From Lutjanus erythropterus (taxonomy: Eukaryota > Chordata > Actinopteri > Lutjaniformes > Lutjanidae), in assembly GCA_020091685.1 (NCBI GenBank), contig CM034603.1, positions 27,558,298-27,622,297 on the forward strand: DNA of 64,000 nucleotides, given 5' to 3'. This document shows, piece after piece, positions 21,899-34,084 of this stretch (the stretch's first letter is position 1; each line of letters opens with the position of its first letter). The position numbers and the translations under genes are program-made. Below the pieces are notes generated by a model, which was not told the DNA's origin, did no database searches, and saw nothing but the letters and a program-made list of their open reading frames with translations.

Positions 21899-24489
21899 TA
21901 GGGATGTTCCTGGCACCTTATTTTTCTCTCGATTAAACGCAAAATTTAATTCAGACTACTTGACTAGTCTAACAGTCAGAAAACACTCAGAAGGCAGTTA
22001 CAATTGAGCACAATTGATTAAGTGACAATGCTAAGCACTGTCCAAAAAATACTGTGTGTATTAAGAGCCATTTGAAGCCATTAATCACAGTCTACAATTG
22101 CCAAATCGTAATTTAAATGCCACTGACCAGGCAAGGCCTCTCTTACTCTGGCTGCTGCTTCCCTCTCAGAACCACTACGTGGTGTCTGCAGCTGCCCGTA
22201 TATGTATCTGTTTGGGAGTATAAGCAAAGCTTCATTCAGACTCACCATGGATCCAGCCAGGTCCACAGCTACCAGTATGCCTTGCAGACATCTTTACTGA
22301 GTGGGACAACTTGACATAATTGAATGATTTTATGCTGGAGAGCAGTGACAAAAGTAAGGAGCTCTCACTCTGCAGCTACTTCCGGGGACTGAAATGCTCC
22401 CAAAAGTAATCTGCACAGAAAAGAGTCCAGCTTTCGAAAACACCTCTTTATGCTCTGCAACTCACAGGCTCTGGTCCAATCAGATCCTTTCTTCCATTAG
22501 GTCTTTTGGGACAAAGTAAAATTGAGGAAAGAAAGGTTTGTCTTTTGTGCCCACATTGTATTTTCAGTGTGATTCCAATATATTGCAATTCGCTATGCCT
22601 TTAACAAATCATTCTGTGATGAAGTGTTGTTGTGTATGAAAGAAACAAATCATGCCCCTTAATAAGAACAAACGTATGGCACTACATATCATTTTCTGAT
22701 TATGTAGTTGTTGGAGAAACACACAGCTTTCATTTCCACAATGGATTTTAGCTGGTATAACTTTGAAACATGTCTTCACAAGGTCACCTTGCTTTTTGAC
22801 TCAGTACAAATGCCATATTTATGCAATGTCAACATAACAGAAAGAACTGAAACAACACCGTTTAGAAGCATTCATGCATTATTCCGAGGTGATTAGCCCT
22901 AGTGCTAACCTTGGTGCCTTACCATAAAAATAGCCTAAATTAGCTACATTTGCAGCATCGTTACCAAGCCCTACCAGGTACAAACAAAAAGTTTAGCCCC
23001 CATAAAATGTGCTAAATCGACAGTATTTGTGTTAGCCCAGAGGTCAACAGATACAGGCTTTTCAATGACAGATGCTGATATTTAGAGAGCGAACAGTGGA
23101 TGATATATAATGTCCTTTTCAAAACAAAGAAAATCCATGTATAATGTCAATATTTCACGCGCATTACACGATACAAGATACACGGTAAGCCAGTAACATG
23201 TTTAGATGCAATTTTTAATTTAATCAATGAAAAATAAATTGGACTATGCTCTAGATTTCAGAATGTGACCGGTATTTAAGGGATAGTGGGGCACTGTCAG
23301 AAACAATGTCATTCACTGCATTGTTTAATATATTATGAGTTGCACATTTTCCCTCCTCCGAAATCCTAGACAAATTTGAATCATTAAAAAAACTCCTCAA
23401 CTACATAAAATTAGGTGTCAAAATCATGAAAAACTTGTCACTTTTCACTGCTCTGAAACGCTAGCAGCTTTATTGGACTTGTCCAGACATGTTTTTGACC
23501 AGCCAGGGCCCAAGGATAGTGAGGAGACAGGATGGTATTTTTTTGTCTTCCATGTCAGGTTGTTGGAACTGAAGTGAGCTGACGCGAGGCTTGTATAGCG
23601 TTAGGGGACCATGGATCCGGCACGTCACAGAGCCATATTTCAGGTCCACTCAAAAAATCCTAAACATAAAAATCATGAAGAACAGTTTACCGGTCTAACT
23701 CCACAATGTAGTTCTTCATATTTCTCAGTCTTTTCACGTTTTCAGCAACTATATAAATTATCAATATTTTAAACATACAATGCCAGTTAACTGCTCCTTC
23801 TAAGCTGTCACACAGCTGCCTGCCTCTAGCCAAGGCTGCACTCCATCAGATAGCAGCCTCTCTCACCAGGTGCAAATGCTCCAATGGCCTGAATGTTGTT
23901 ATCAGCAAAGTGGGACAGATGACCACTCGTAAACAATGTTGGTCATCAGTATATTGTTGTAAAAGATGAAAATAAGGTTGAATATAGGCTGTGTCAGAAT
24001 AAACTGGCATATAACCAGTCAACTAGAGGAATGCATAACCTCATTCATGACAGGCATGGACGTAAACCTGCAAGCCAAGCAAGCTGCTGCTGTTAGCACT
24101 GCTAACGTTAGCCACCCTGTGTATCAGGCTGGCCGCTAACATCAGCTCTTGGTGTTCTTTACCTGCAGACACTGTGATCCTGCTTGGTCTGAAATGTTCT
24201 CATGTGCTGAAAGATGATGTGCAATGTTCACAATGCACAGCGCAAAGTAACAAACATTTCAGCGGCACTTATAAAACACGTTGAAAATTGTGATTAACAG
24301 CTTAAAATGACTCTTAAAACAGTATTTTTTCAGACAAGGTTTAACATGATCAATTAACAAGTTGTGCTCAATTTGAACTGCTTTCTGTGTTTTGTTTTGT
24401 TTTGTTTTTTTACTGTTAGACTAGTCAACTAGTCTGAGTTAAAATTTGTGTTTAATCTACAGGGAACATAGCCACCAGTAACATTCCTA
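21899..24489. mobile_element. 2.6-kb element with long inverted arms
   Basis: Starts TAGGGATGTTCCTGG; the complement of its right end starts TAGGAATGTTACTGG. The similarity continues through GACTAGTCTAACAGT (both arms), CAATTGAGCACAA / AAATTGAGCACAA, AAAAAATACTGT and TAATCACA, giving arms of about 240 bp (21,899-22,140 and 24,240-24,489). The interior of about 2.1 kb has no transposase that I can recognise. No target duplication is obvious; TA at both ends is uninformative. Probably a non-autonomous DNA transposon. Confidence 0.7.
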
Positions 24490-27400
24490 TTCTGCAGACA
24501 TTGTGAGGGCTGGCATTTCACTAATAAGTTATAGGGTTGGCCGATAAGACGCAACTGTAGAAATGTGTCCACTGAGATTTGGCTACCAATTTTCCACCGT
24601 GGGTTCAATCCCTTCGTGTCTCTGCTATATATTTGGCTCAGGCTATGAGCAAATCAGAGCTGGATTCTCTCCTGTTCTCTGAATGATTTGAGGAACACTG
24701 CTTAAGGCGTTTTCATGTGACATAAGAGCAACAGTTGGTGGAGGGAATGCACCTCTAAGATGGTTTGCCAATCACCACAGATGAAGAGCGTTACAAGAAA
24801 AAATGTAGGAGAGTGAAACTGTAAATACACAGAGCAGGAGGCATCGCAACCAGGGTGGGAAATTAGAACCAGCCAAATGGTGGTAAAATGTGAAAGTGGC
24901 TGGTAGATTTCAGATACAAAATAATGACTTGCTATTGGCTGATGAATCTGTGTCTGGCAGTAGCTGGTGGATGTTCACATTTTGAAAAGGTAATTTCCTA
25001 CCCTGATCCAAGAAAACAAACAAATGTGATGAAGTACAGTGTACATGAATGGTATGGTTATTTTAAACTATTTCCTACTTGGATTTCCAGAATAATTGCT
25101 GTATTGTGATATATACTGTTATAATGATATATATTTACATATGCCTTGATAGAAGATTTTGTCCAGTTGTGCTGCATTTGCAGCCGTTTAGTCAGTAGTT
25201 TGACATGTCTATAGTTCACCATGTGGAAGATATCTTCGGAGTCAGGAATTCCTGATAAGTCGGACTAGAAATTACAAGTCAGACACTAATTTTTAACGTT
25301 TTTTCCCCAACAAGCAGATCATAATATAATAATATAATACAATATAATGTGAATGTCACTGTGTGCAAGACCACACCTAATATTGACAATGAGCCACTTC
25401 CCATGGACTTCTTACAGTTTTTATGCAACCCCATTGTGAAAAGCTCAGCACTGCACATAAAACCAAAAATGGGTGCCAAATTATAAAAACAAAGGAACAT
25501 GACACCAGGCACTGCCACAACAGCACAATGCTCCTTGGCTTAAATTCTATAAGTCTGTGAACACTATTGTTACAAAAGATATTCCTTCTTTTGACATTTT
25601 GATGATGATAATGTTCAACTGGGTTGAGATGCAATAACTGTAGAGAGCTTAAGGTGTGATTCATACCATTTTCATGCTCAAACTATTCAGCGACCACTTG
25701 TGCGCTGTATGAAAGCATCTGTTATGTTTCTTCACTCATCTATTCAGGACTTGTCTGTATGTTGCCTGTTCATGTGTTGGACGAGCTGCTTTGAAAAGTG
25801 TGTTTGCCTGCACATGTGTGCTTGTGCACATCAAGCCTCTCTCAACAAGTCAGCGCAGTAAGACTGTGCTGCAGGTAAATGATGCAGCACAGCAAGTGTT
25901 GTGCTCATAACTGAGAGCTGTTCTGTTGCACAATGAAAGGTAAGATTCATGGATTTTTTTTTTGGATGGGGTGGGGGGTGGGGGATGAGAGCACTGTCAA
26001 AACATTAATTTCACAGCAGTACTATGGCTGAACGCATGGAGTTTTAACAGTGATGCAGCTCCTGTTGTTGTGCTGTTTTCGCTACGCGGCCATTGTATAC
26101 AAGGACAAAGTTAACAAGTGGTTGGTGAAGACATTTATGCATCAAGCAAGCTAATGACCACATATTTTTCTTAGCAGTTAGGAGAAATAAACAAGGTAAC
26201 TCTTTGCTAACACACTAGTTAACTGTTTGAAAAGACCACAGAACTGTAGCCTAAATCACGGCTGTGTTTCAATTAATTTATTTTCTCTCTTAAACGTAGC
26301 TTAAACCCCTTAACCTTTTCAGATTTAACATGAAAAGAAAAACAAGTATACCTGTAAGTTAAGTATACCTGTTTTGTATCCACATTATTCTTTTCAAAAG
26401 CAAACTAGTTCCAAACAGCAGGCATACGTTTGCATATACTTTGAACAACAAGTAATAATTACTCATGGTTCCTCTTCAGAAAGACGGATGCAAATATCTG
26501 CACAAGGCTCTAGTTAGCTTTTTTTTCTATAGAACCATGCAATTGCATCAGAGTACATCATGACTAATCTTTAGGATGAGTCATTAGAAAGTCAACTTTG
26601 CTTGTTTTAATTTTCAGTAAAGCAGTTTATTAACCATAGTAAGCCTGATTTGCCATATAACATTGTACCTCTTGCTTTGTACCTTATTGCATATCTGTAC
26701 AATGTAATGTCAATGTTGAGCTATGTCGTTTGGCCCCACACTGCATAAAATTGCTTTTAGAATACACTGTTGTCAAACAGTAAACAAAGTCACTGCTACT
26801 GTTGGCCAGCCATGTGCCACTGCTTCTAAAGACACAGTACAGCCTGAAATTACTTAAATATATTGTATCAATGAACCAGGAGGTCTAAATTTGCGTTGTT
26901 AGATATTGTGGAACTCACATCATCTTTCACTACCGATCTGTGGTAATTCTCTCTTTCTCTTATGTCTAAATTGGCCTCCACCAGCCTCCAGGTTCTGTAG
27001 CCAGATGGTGGTCCTATAACACCAAACCTCGCAAAAAAATATTAGTCATTACAATGATTAAACTGTCAGTCTAATTATTCAGAAATGATAAACCTGGACT
27101 TAAAGATCGAGAAAAATGATAAACAGGGTCTTTCACTGTTCCCTAAAAAACTGTAAGTGGTAATGGAACAAAAATGGCCTGGATAGGAACCATTTTAAAA
27201 ACAGATTTACAATCTGGTAAGCCTCAACTAAAAGTAGTGAGGATAAGGTTGATAATTAGGGCATCTGAGGTTAGGATCCGGTGACTACTAGGCAGTCACG
27301 ACCACCACCACAGGCACAATTGGAGACATGCTAACGTTAGCTTTTGTTAACTCAAGCTTGGGCACAAAGCAGTTGCATACAGCTAGCCTGATAGCTAGCC

Positions 27401-27540
27401 TGTTGTGTTGAACTCTGTCGCCTTTTCTTTAGCGACCCTAAACAAAAGTAACACTGACATCGTCTAAATCTGACCAAAAAATACATAAACAAATTAATCC
27501 ATCGTCCTAACTGGCAACAGCCGATTCGATTCGGCTTTGA
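24490..27540. other. No gene seen; probable 5'UTR intron of kmt2c
   Basis: AT-rich sequence between the long-arm element and the CpG-enriched promoter block. Short reading frames (for example 25,279-25,664 minus) have no family resemblance or splice context. A G-rich patch (GGGGTGGGGGGTGGGGGA) at about 25,969-25,985 is the only notable local feature. Confidence 0.5.
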
Positions 27541-27591
27541 GGAGACATTAGCCAGTAACTTTGAAAGGGGTTCACATAGCAAACAGGTTAC

Positions 27592-28060
27592 CTGTGGTTC
27601 CAGTTAGTTGCCCAACTCATCATACTAGCTTATAACTAACGCCTACGCCAAAACACGAACCATTACAGCCTTTTGTTGTCCCACCGATAATATTCATTAT
27701 AACAATCAGGGGATGTTGGCAAACCTAACGGTTAAACGGTATCCGTTAGCCAACTTACACCGGGGTACAAGGCAATGATGAGCATTTGTGCCCAACACAC
27801 ACACAAAGGCTCGGTCTATTCAATGAAACGGAACTGTTCTGGGGAACTACAATGCTCCACAAAAAGTGAAAATGATACCTCACACAATGACGTAAGCCTC
27901 TATTTCTTCTTTTCATTACACACAACCCTTAGTTGTGTTTGAATATGGATCGCATATAGTGTGTTAAAGAGTGCCCATATAATATATTACCCCTCAATTT
28001 CTGATTATATAGCACCCATGAACGGTTCGGTTATGTTCTGCCTTGAAGAGACCTCCAGCC
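27592..28060 (-). other. Candidate non-coding first exon of kmt2c (speculative)
   Basis: The coding start exon is entered by a splice acceptor one base before ATG, so a 5'UTR exon must exist. Minus-strand sequence below the CGCG palindromes offers a donor AACCACAG|GTAACC at 27592/27591. Joining any exon ending in AG to A-ATG puts A at position -3, a good initiation context. Other donors in 27.5-29.7 kb are possible, and the 5' boundary is only a guess from the promoter motifs. Confidence 0.25.
27888..27895 (+). promoter_or_regulatory. CRE-like site TGACGTAA
   Basis: An ATF/CREB-type octamer inside the CpG-enriched block, 176 bp on the kmt2c side of the first CGCG palindrome. A single 8-mer is weak evidence on its own. 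Confidence 0.3.
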
Positions 28061-28070
28061 TCGCGAAACA

Positions 28071-28080
28071 TCTCGCGAGA
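28071..28080. promoter_or_regulatory. CGCG palindrome TCTCGCGAGA, copy 1
   Basis: Perfect 10-bp palindrome. In vertebrates this motif marks a subset of CpG-island promoters and is bound by BANP when unmethylated. It shares the 13-mer ATCTCGCGAGAGT with copy 2. A half-site-like CTCGCGAAAC lies just upstream at about 28,060. Confidence 0.7.
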
Positions 28081-28233
28081 GTGGTCATTTTAACCCAAAC
28101 CATCATCTTTACCTAACTCTAAGCAAATGTTTTCGAGCTCTCAAACCTAAGCGCTTCCAAACCACAGAGTTGTCGCAACTTAAAACACGATTAATTTGTA
28201 TACCAGGCGCAATGAATAAACGATGTGTACAAA

Positions 28234-28243
28234 TCTCGCGAGA
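28234..28243. promoter_or_regulatory. CGCG palindrome TCTCGCGAGA, copy 2
   Basis: Second perfect copy, 163 bp start-to-start from the first, again within ATCTCGCGAGAGT and followed by TTTCGC. Two exact copies of a 10-mer this rare and CpG-rich in such an AT-rich window are unlikely by chance. Confidence 0.7.
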
Positions 28244-30220
28244 GTTTCGCAAATCTAGAGTTCCTTTCTAAAATCGGCCTGTTCTCCGTTCCGTTGAATA
28301 GTCTGAGTCATGAAAGCCAAGGCGGCGACAAACCCCCAACATCAGACTGGAGGTGGATAATGTTGGCTCAGCTTACTTCACAAGGTGAATGCCTAACAAA
28401 TCTAGCTTGCATGAGAAACAATCAAACATCTCAGTGTGGCTTACCTTCCAGCCCTATGAATAGCGAATTATCCTCTTCATGTCCAAAATACTGGGGGATG
28501 AAACGTCGCACTTTTATCACCCAGCTAGCTAGCAAGCTAATTGAGCTAGCTAGCCTCTCTCCAATGAAGCAACACCGCAATTCTCAAAAATGCATAACGC
28601 ATATCATTATATTCCAACGTTGCAATGTTATTCCCAACTTTGCCCATTTGATGGAAAGGCAGAAGATGTAAATCCAACAGAAAACCGCTTCACTGGCTCA
28701 CGCATTTGGGGGGGATCACTTTCCTTTCTCCAATGACAGCTGTCGTCGCACGAGTTCGGCTTATATAGCTAGTTGGTGTTAGCCACCCAAGTCTACGGCC
28801 AACAATTTTACCATTCACGTATAAACATATCAAAGCCAAAGTCCAAGCGGCTGCAAAAGTCAAGACTCCGTGAACGAAACTTTAAATGTGAATCCTCAGC
28901 GAATGTACAGCGACGCGTAGAGCAAACGTTGGGTGCCGACCGCTTGGTTGGCAACTGGTTCTATTTTCTTCAGCAGCATCGACAAGCTGCGGGACCAAGC
29001 GGCCAGTTAGGAGACTCTCTCCGCCAGCCTGCCACGCAGTAACAACCGCCTCCCGAGACAGGTAAAAACAAACATTAGCTTGCCAAAAATTACATTCCGC
29101 CTGCCACAGTGGCTGAGCTGCGAAAATACAATGAAATATTACTAAATTAAGTTGAAGATGACGCTTCGGTGTACTCTATAACGGTGGCCATATCTAATGA
29201 TAAGTGGCACCTAAGCACAGCCCCTCTAGGCTCCTCAAAAACTAGATCCACCTCCCCCTACCACAACTACGGCACACAAATGTTTACAAATCGGTGTGGC
29301 CCGTCGAGAAAAGGATGTTTCGCGGGTGTGGCAAACGTTTAACAACATAAACGAGAAGACACGATCAAAAATGCCACACAAATCATTTTGACAATTTCTT
29401 CAAAATACTCTCTGACCCTGCGGAGGGATATGGGCATTTGGTAAATAAAATAATGGCTAGGGAGGGCTCGAAAAGATGGAGAACTGGATCAGAGCTGGGG
29501 CTGGACGGGGATTGCCATCCGTTGGTGCTCCAGCTCATGCAAATCTTCTCCAGTAGCAGCAGCAGCAGCAGCTGTAGTGACTCCAACAGTCACCAGCCTT
29601 CTTCGGAGCAGGGAGGAGGGGACACAAAGATGGATTAACTTTAATACGCGAGTGTGGTAGTGGTTCAGGGCTCGTCCGAATAGCATCCGTTCAGATAGAT
29701 CACCACGACCAAACGGGATCTCCACAGGCTAGCCCATGACAACATCCCATTTCCTGCTTTCTTTCTCTCTCATACACAAACACACGTACGTGCACGGATG
29801 CAGCAGACATTGCACTGGGTGTTTGGTAGAGGTAGCCTGCAAATTGGCAGACATACTGTACATGCAGGGGTTAAATTTCGGAAAAGCCCCCAGGGGTCGG
29901 CTTCCAGCAGCTATACATAATATGAAATAGAGCCGGTGGGTGTTACCCATTTACGTGAATTTTAGATTTATTCTAGGCGCTTCTAGTCACAACTTACTGA
30001 GTTTCTTCGAGTGAAGCCCCAAGAAAAATAACTGGAAATAAACACAGCCCTATCCCTTTCAATGGTAAACCCTGGCACCGCTTTCCTAGAGCATGAGCTC
30101 CCCCTGCTGGCTAATGTGACAGAAGACACAGTGTTTGCCATTTATTAGTATTTTTTTAATTAATGCTGATAATTTGGAGACAATTCAAGCAAATCAAATA
30201 GCAGGAAACAGATGGGCAAA

Positions 30221-30767
30221 TTAAAGGGGCACTTCAACCTAAAACCAAAAATACATATTTTCTCTCTGGTCTGTACTGCATGTATCCATCTAGTGTATCC
30301 ATCTACAATAGGTTAAACAGGTTGCCGAGATTTGGAGATATCAACCAGGATGTCTGCCTTCTCTCAGATATAATGGAACTAAATTGCACTCAGCTTGTGG
30401 TGCTCAAAAAGCCAAACAAACAACAAACAAAAACGGCTAAACTCAAGGGCGATGCCTCTTTCCAGAAATCACGACCCAGTCGCTCAAGATAATCCACAGA
30501 CCTTGTTGTGAGCAGTTTCATCGAGGAACTATTTTCTTTACACAATAGAAAAAGTAACCAAGTCAAGTTTCAAATGTATTTTTTCTTTTTGCACATTGAT
30601 CACCACAAGCCAAGTGAGATTTAGTTTCATTATACTGGAGAGAAGGCAGACATCTCTGTGGCCAATATCTCCAAAACTCTGCAACTCACACCAAAAGAAA
30701 CAAGATGGATAAATAACACTGCTGGTCAGAGGAAAAATATGTATTTTTTATTTTGTGGTGAAGGGAA
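30221..30767. mobile_element. Foldback TTAA-type MITE
   Basis: The left arm begins TTAAAGGGGCACTTCAACC and includes ATACATATTTT, GATGTCTGCCTTCTCTC and AATGGAACTAAA. The right arm (about 30,570-30,767) is the same series in inverse order (GAGAAGGCAGACATCTC, then AAAAATATGTATTTTTTATT). The whole unit is a foldback of about 545 bp whose arms match the left part of the element at 31,514-32,006. No coding capacity. Confidence 0.7.
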
Positions 30768-30859
30768 AGCTTGAATCAATTTGTGAACCAATTTGAAATA
30801 CAGTGGAGAAGAGTGTAAATGTAAAAAAATTCAATAAATCTAAAACATGAAATTCTGGA

Positions 30860-30965
30860 ATATCTTTTGAAAGAGTTCATCCCTCCAGTAGAGTTGCAGA
30901 GACTTGTAAAATCCACACACCACTGAAGTTCTTCTGGCAGCTCATGGTGGACCAATAACACCTTA
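30860..30965 (-). pseudogene. Possible fossil of a Tc1/mariner transposase 3' end
   Basis: Read on the minus-strand complement orientation as printed plus-sense, 30,878-30,960 contains a PPVELQRLVKS-like stretch and, after a frame change and stop, LLAAHGGP. That order resembles the C-terminal tail of Tc1-like transposases (LQ-LV-SMP ... AxGGxT). It is frame-broken and short. The sense of these words is the plus strand, so the strand given is uncertain; the assignment is from memory and weak. Confidence 0.25.
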
Positions 30966-31513
30966 ATAAGACAGATTATGTTCGCTTTTCCTTTAATTCA
31001 TCACTCACCCGCAGCTTTGCTCACAATGGTGAGTAAAGTTTACAAAAGCATGCGCATCCAAAAGCGATAAATACAAGATGCTGGACAAAAGTACAGGTCA
31101 AAAAAGGGTTAAAAAAAAAATCTGCACACTAGATAATGCTTCCACGAACATTTATTAATATACCATGTTACATTTCAGGCACAAGCCCTCTGTTTAAAGA
31201 TAGGCCATCACTTTACAAAGGCACCATATATATGTCATGTAAAGCATGTATTACACATGTTCCCATGTTATGACACATATATGAGACAATTTCATGAAAG
31301 AACCTACAAATCTAGGATGTGATAATAAACATATATCACTGAGAATAAAGTGGCATGGAAAGTAAACTAGAACCAACCAAAGCTAGACTAGATATGCTAT
31401 ACAGTCTTTATTAAGTGTCCACAAGTCAATTCTATAGGCACATTTAATACATATGAAATATCATTTCCAACCAAATGAAATTAGCACTAATAAAGAGAAT
31501 AACTACGGAGAAG

Positions 31514-32006
31514 TTAAAGGGACAGTTCACCTCAAAACAGATATTTTTCCTCTTACCTGTAGTGCTATCCATCTAGATTCTTTTGATAGGCGGTGCCAAG
31601 TTTTAGAGATATCAGCTGTAAAGATGTCTGCCTTCTATCATGTATAATGGAACTAGGTGGCACTCGGCTTGTTGTGATCAAAGCCACAAAAATACTTTTG
31701 ATAAAAGTAAAAGCAGTGTCTCCTTTCAGAAGTCATGACCCAGACATTCAAAATAATCCACAGAGCTTGTTGTGAGCATGAGCAGGTGCATGTAGGGACT
31801 ATTTGCCCTCTACCTACCTGCCAACTGCATCACCATGCAGAAGGAAGTGTACATCTTCTCATGGATGACAGCTGGGTGCTTGTGACAGCATAGGGTGTAA
31901 GATGAAGCTGTAACCTTTCATCCACAAACAAATCAATCCAGGTGGATAAACAGGAAAGAGAAAAAAAAAGACTCATTTTTGATTTGAGGGTGAACTGTCC
32001 CTTTAA
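31514..32006. mobile_element. TTAA-flanked MITE with 18-bp inverted ends
   Basis: Begins TTAAAGGGACAGTTCACC and ends with its complement GGTGAACTGTCCCTTTAA (18 of 18). TTAA occurs at both tips (31,514-31,517 and 32,003-32,006), the target type of piggyBac-like elements. The interior shares GATGTCTGCCTTCT and ATAATGGAACTA with the foldback element at 30,221-30,767. 493 bp, non-coding. Confidence 0.8.
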
Positions 32007-33016
32007 TATCAGCAGTGGTGTTTCCCTTTGAGAAAAAAAAAATCCATCACCCTTAATTTAATTCATTAAATACACCATAAACAAAGTATTTAATAAGCTA
32101 TTTGTCAATAAGCAGGATGGACCTTTAGATGCAGATGTTAATTTATTTGTTGGTAGTTTCTGTGGCAATTTCATCTATTTTGTTTCAAAATAATGCGCAA
32201 AAAATGTAAATTAATTGAGAGATTCTTCATCACAGAATTCATCATCAGTACTGTTTCATGATATGGAAGGTAACTACTTAGAGTTATCATCACAGTCAAA
32301 TGAATACGAGTAATTGTGCTTTATCCTGCGTTGTGGCATCAGAAGCATAATTTTAGGACAGTGGTGTTGCCTGATGTCAGTGAAGTGTGAGACATGGTAC
32401 TTACAGGTGTCACTTTCTAAATTATGACCTTTGAGGTGGTGTACATTTACACCACTAACCACCATTGCCCTAATTACCCTGAACCGCACGAAGCTGCTGT
32501 TTAGCGTTGTGTCCGTGACACTGATACTGACCTGCTGACCTAGACTCAAGACTGTAGTTAGTGTCAGGTGACTCTACACGTAATATTGGGTTGAGGAGAC
32601 TGAATGCTTATGTAATGAATTATTAATTTTATACTGGAGCTTAATTCAGATCTAATCATATAGATTTGAGTAAAAAATATATATTCATTTCACTTTCTGT
32701 TAAAAATCATCACAGGCCATTTTTATAGATGATATCTTTACTCGTCGTATGAAAAACACAGGTGTTACCAATAACATTAACGATGGCTCTGTTCAATTCG
32801 AGAGTCACAATAACTCCTGACAGTGTGACACTGAGCCAGCGTGCACAATCAACCTTTTTCACAGCAGCCATTTTGAAATGAAATAGTAGAACACAGGTGT
32901 TGCCAATGATACTAATTAAGGTTTAGTTTCATTCAGGTCAGACAGAGTCAGGCTGCTGCTGTTGTGTGCGTTAGCTCACGGGACAGGCTCTGCTACACTG
33001 AAGGTAACAGGACCTT

Positions 33017-33880
33017 AACAGGGGTGAAAGTAATTAATTACAAATACTCAGACTATTGTAATTAAGTTGTTTTTTTAGGTACTTGTGCTTTTAGAAGTAG
33101 ATTTTCAAGTCTGTACTTTTACTCATACTTAAGTATGCATTACATTACATAATCTACTTAGCTACTTTTAAAATCACAAATAAGCACTGAGCACAATTTG
33201 AATTCATATCCAAACTTTCAACTCTTTTTCATAGCCAATAAGGTTATCTGATCACAAACGAGTCAATGAAAACAAACAAACAAACAAAAAACATACAAAA
33301 AAAAAACAAAACACTGCAGCAGGCACAGGTTTAAAGAAGGGATGCTAATGATTGATCATTACTTGATTAATCAACATTAAGAATTTGACCAATTAAAAAT
33401 GTATTAATTGATATTTAATCAATATTGCAGTAATTCCACTTCATTTGACATCATTTTGTTTGGTGGAGTCATTTGTTAAATATGGAGACTTAAACTTAAA
33501 ATGACAAAAAAAGAAAGAAGGGAAAAACAGAAAAGAATTGAAGATGAGAAAGAAAATTAAAAACCATGCATTTTGTATTGTACAAATGATTAACGATAAC
33601 TGATTAGCCAATTCTTAAATTGTTAGCCTGTCAAAAACAGTGAACGAAAATGCTCAAAATGTTCAAACCTAGTCTGTAGAGGCGACTGTGACCACCGACC
33701 AGAACAATCAGGAGACATTTAGACAGATGATTTGAGAAACAGAAACCCTTTTGATTGAATACCCACTATTGATAATTAATTAAAAAGTAACCAATACTCT
33801 GAGTTGTTTCTGTAAAGACTACTTGGTACTTGGTACTATATTTTTCATATTTTTTCATTACTCTCTCCACCACTGGACCT
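33017..33880. mobile_element. AAGTAC-type hAT-like element with internal insertion
   Basis: The left part begins near AACAGGGGTGAAAGTAATT and carries TAGGTACTTGTGCTTTTAGA and TTACTCATACTTAAGTA. The right end is CTTGGTACTTGGTACTA... CTCTCCACCACTGG. Both resemble a widespread percomorph element. The middle (about 33,340-33,620) has ATTAATTGATAT-type sequence of another family. Boundaries are approximate. Confidence 0.5.
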
Positions 33881-34084
33881 TAATTAATATTAATCAGTGG
33901 AGCTGCCCAGTAGCGGGCAGATCAGACTGTGGTTGTACTGGGCAGCTTCCAGGTGAGAATGTGTGAACAGGGTGTTCCTGCAAGAGATGCTTCCTCTGAG
34001 TGAGCTCAAACTGAATTCCCTTATAGCCAACCAACCTATGACCTTCTTCAAGTTTTCATATTTTACAACAATAAAACATGAATG

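Larger units (their letters stand above)
27540..29720 (-). promoter_or_regulatory. CpG-enriched block, likely kmt2c promoter
   Basis: CpG dinucleotides are visibly denser here than in the AT-rich flanks (for example around 28,740-29,060 and 29,160-29,340). It contains two perfect TCTCGCGAGA palindromes, a CRE-like TGACGTAA and a short CAG run. It lies about 8 kb upstream of the exon carrying the kmt2c ATG, which needs an upstream non-coding first exon. Inference: this is the gene's promoter, perhaps bidirectional. No transcription data are available to me. Confidence 0.55.

Noticed and set aside
24595..24620. tRNA-like B-box (GGGTTCAATCCC)
   Set aside because: No matching A-box at the right distance and no acceptor or anticodon stem can be drawn; most likely chance or a decayed SINE.
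28225..28671. 148-codon plus-strand reading frame, among the longest in the window
   Set aside because: It starts next to a CGCG promoter palindrome, has no recognisable domain, and includes AGCTAGCTAGC simple sequence. Reading frames of this length occur by chance in 64 kb; no splice or homology support.
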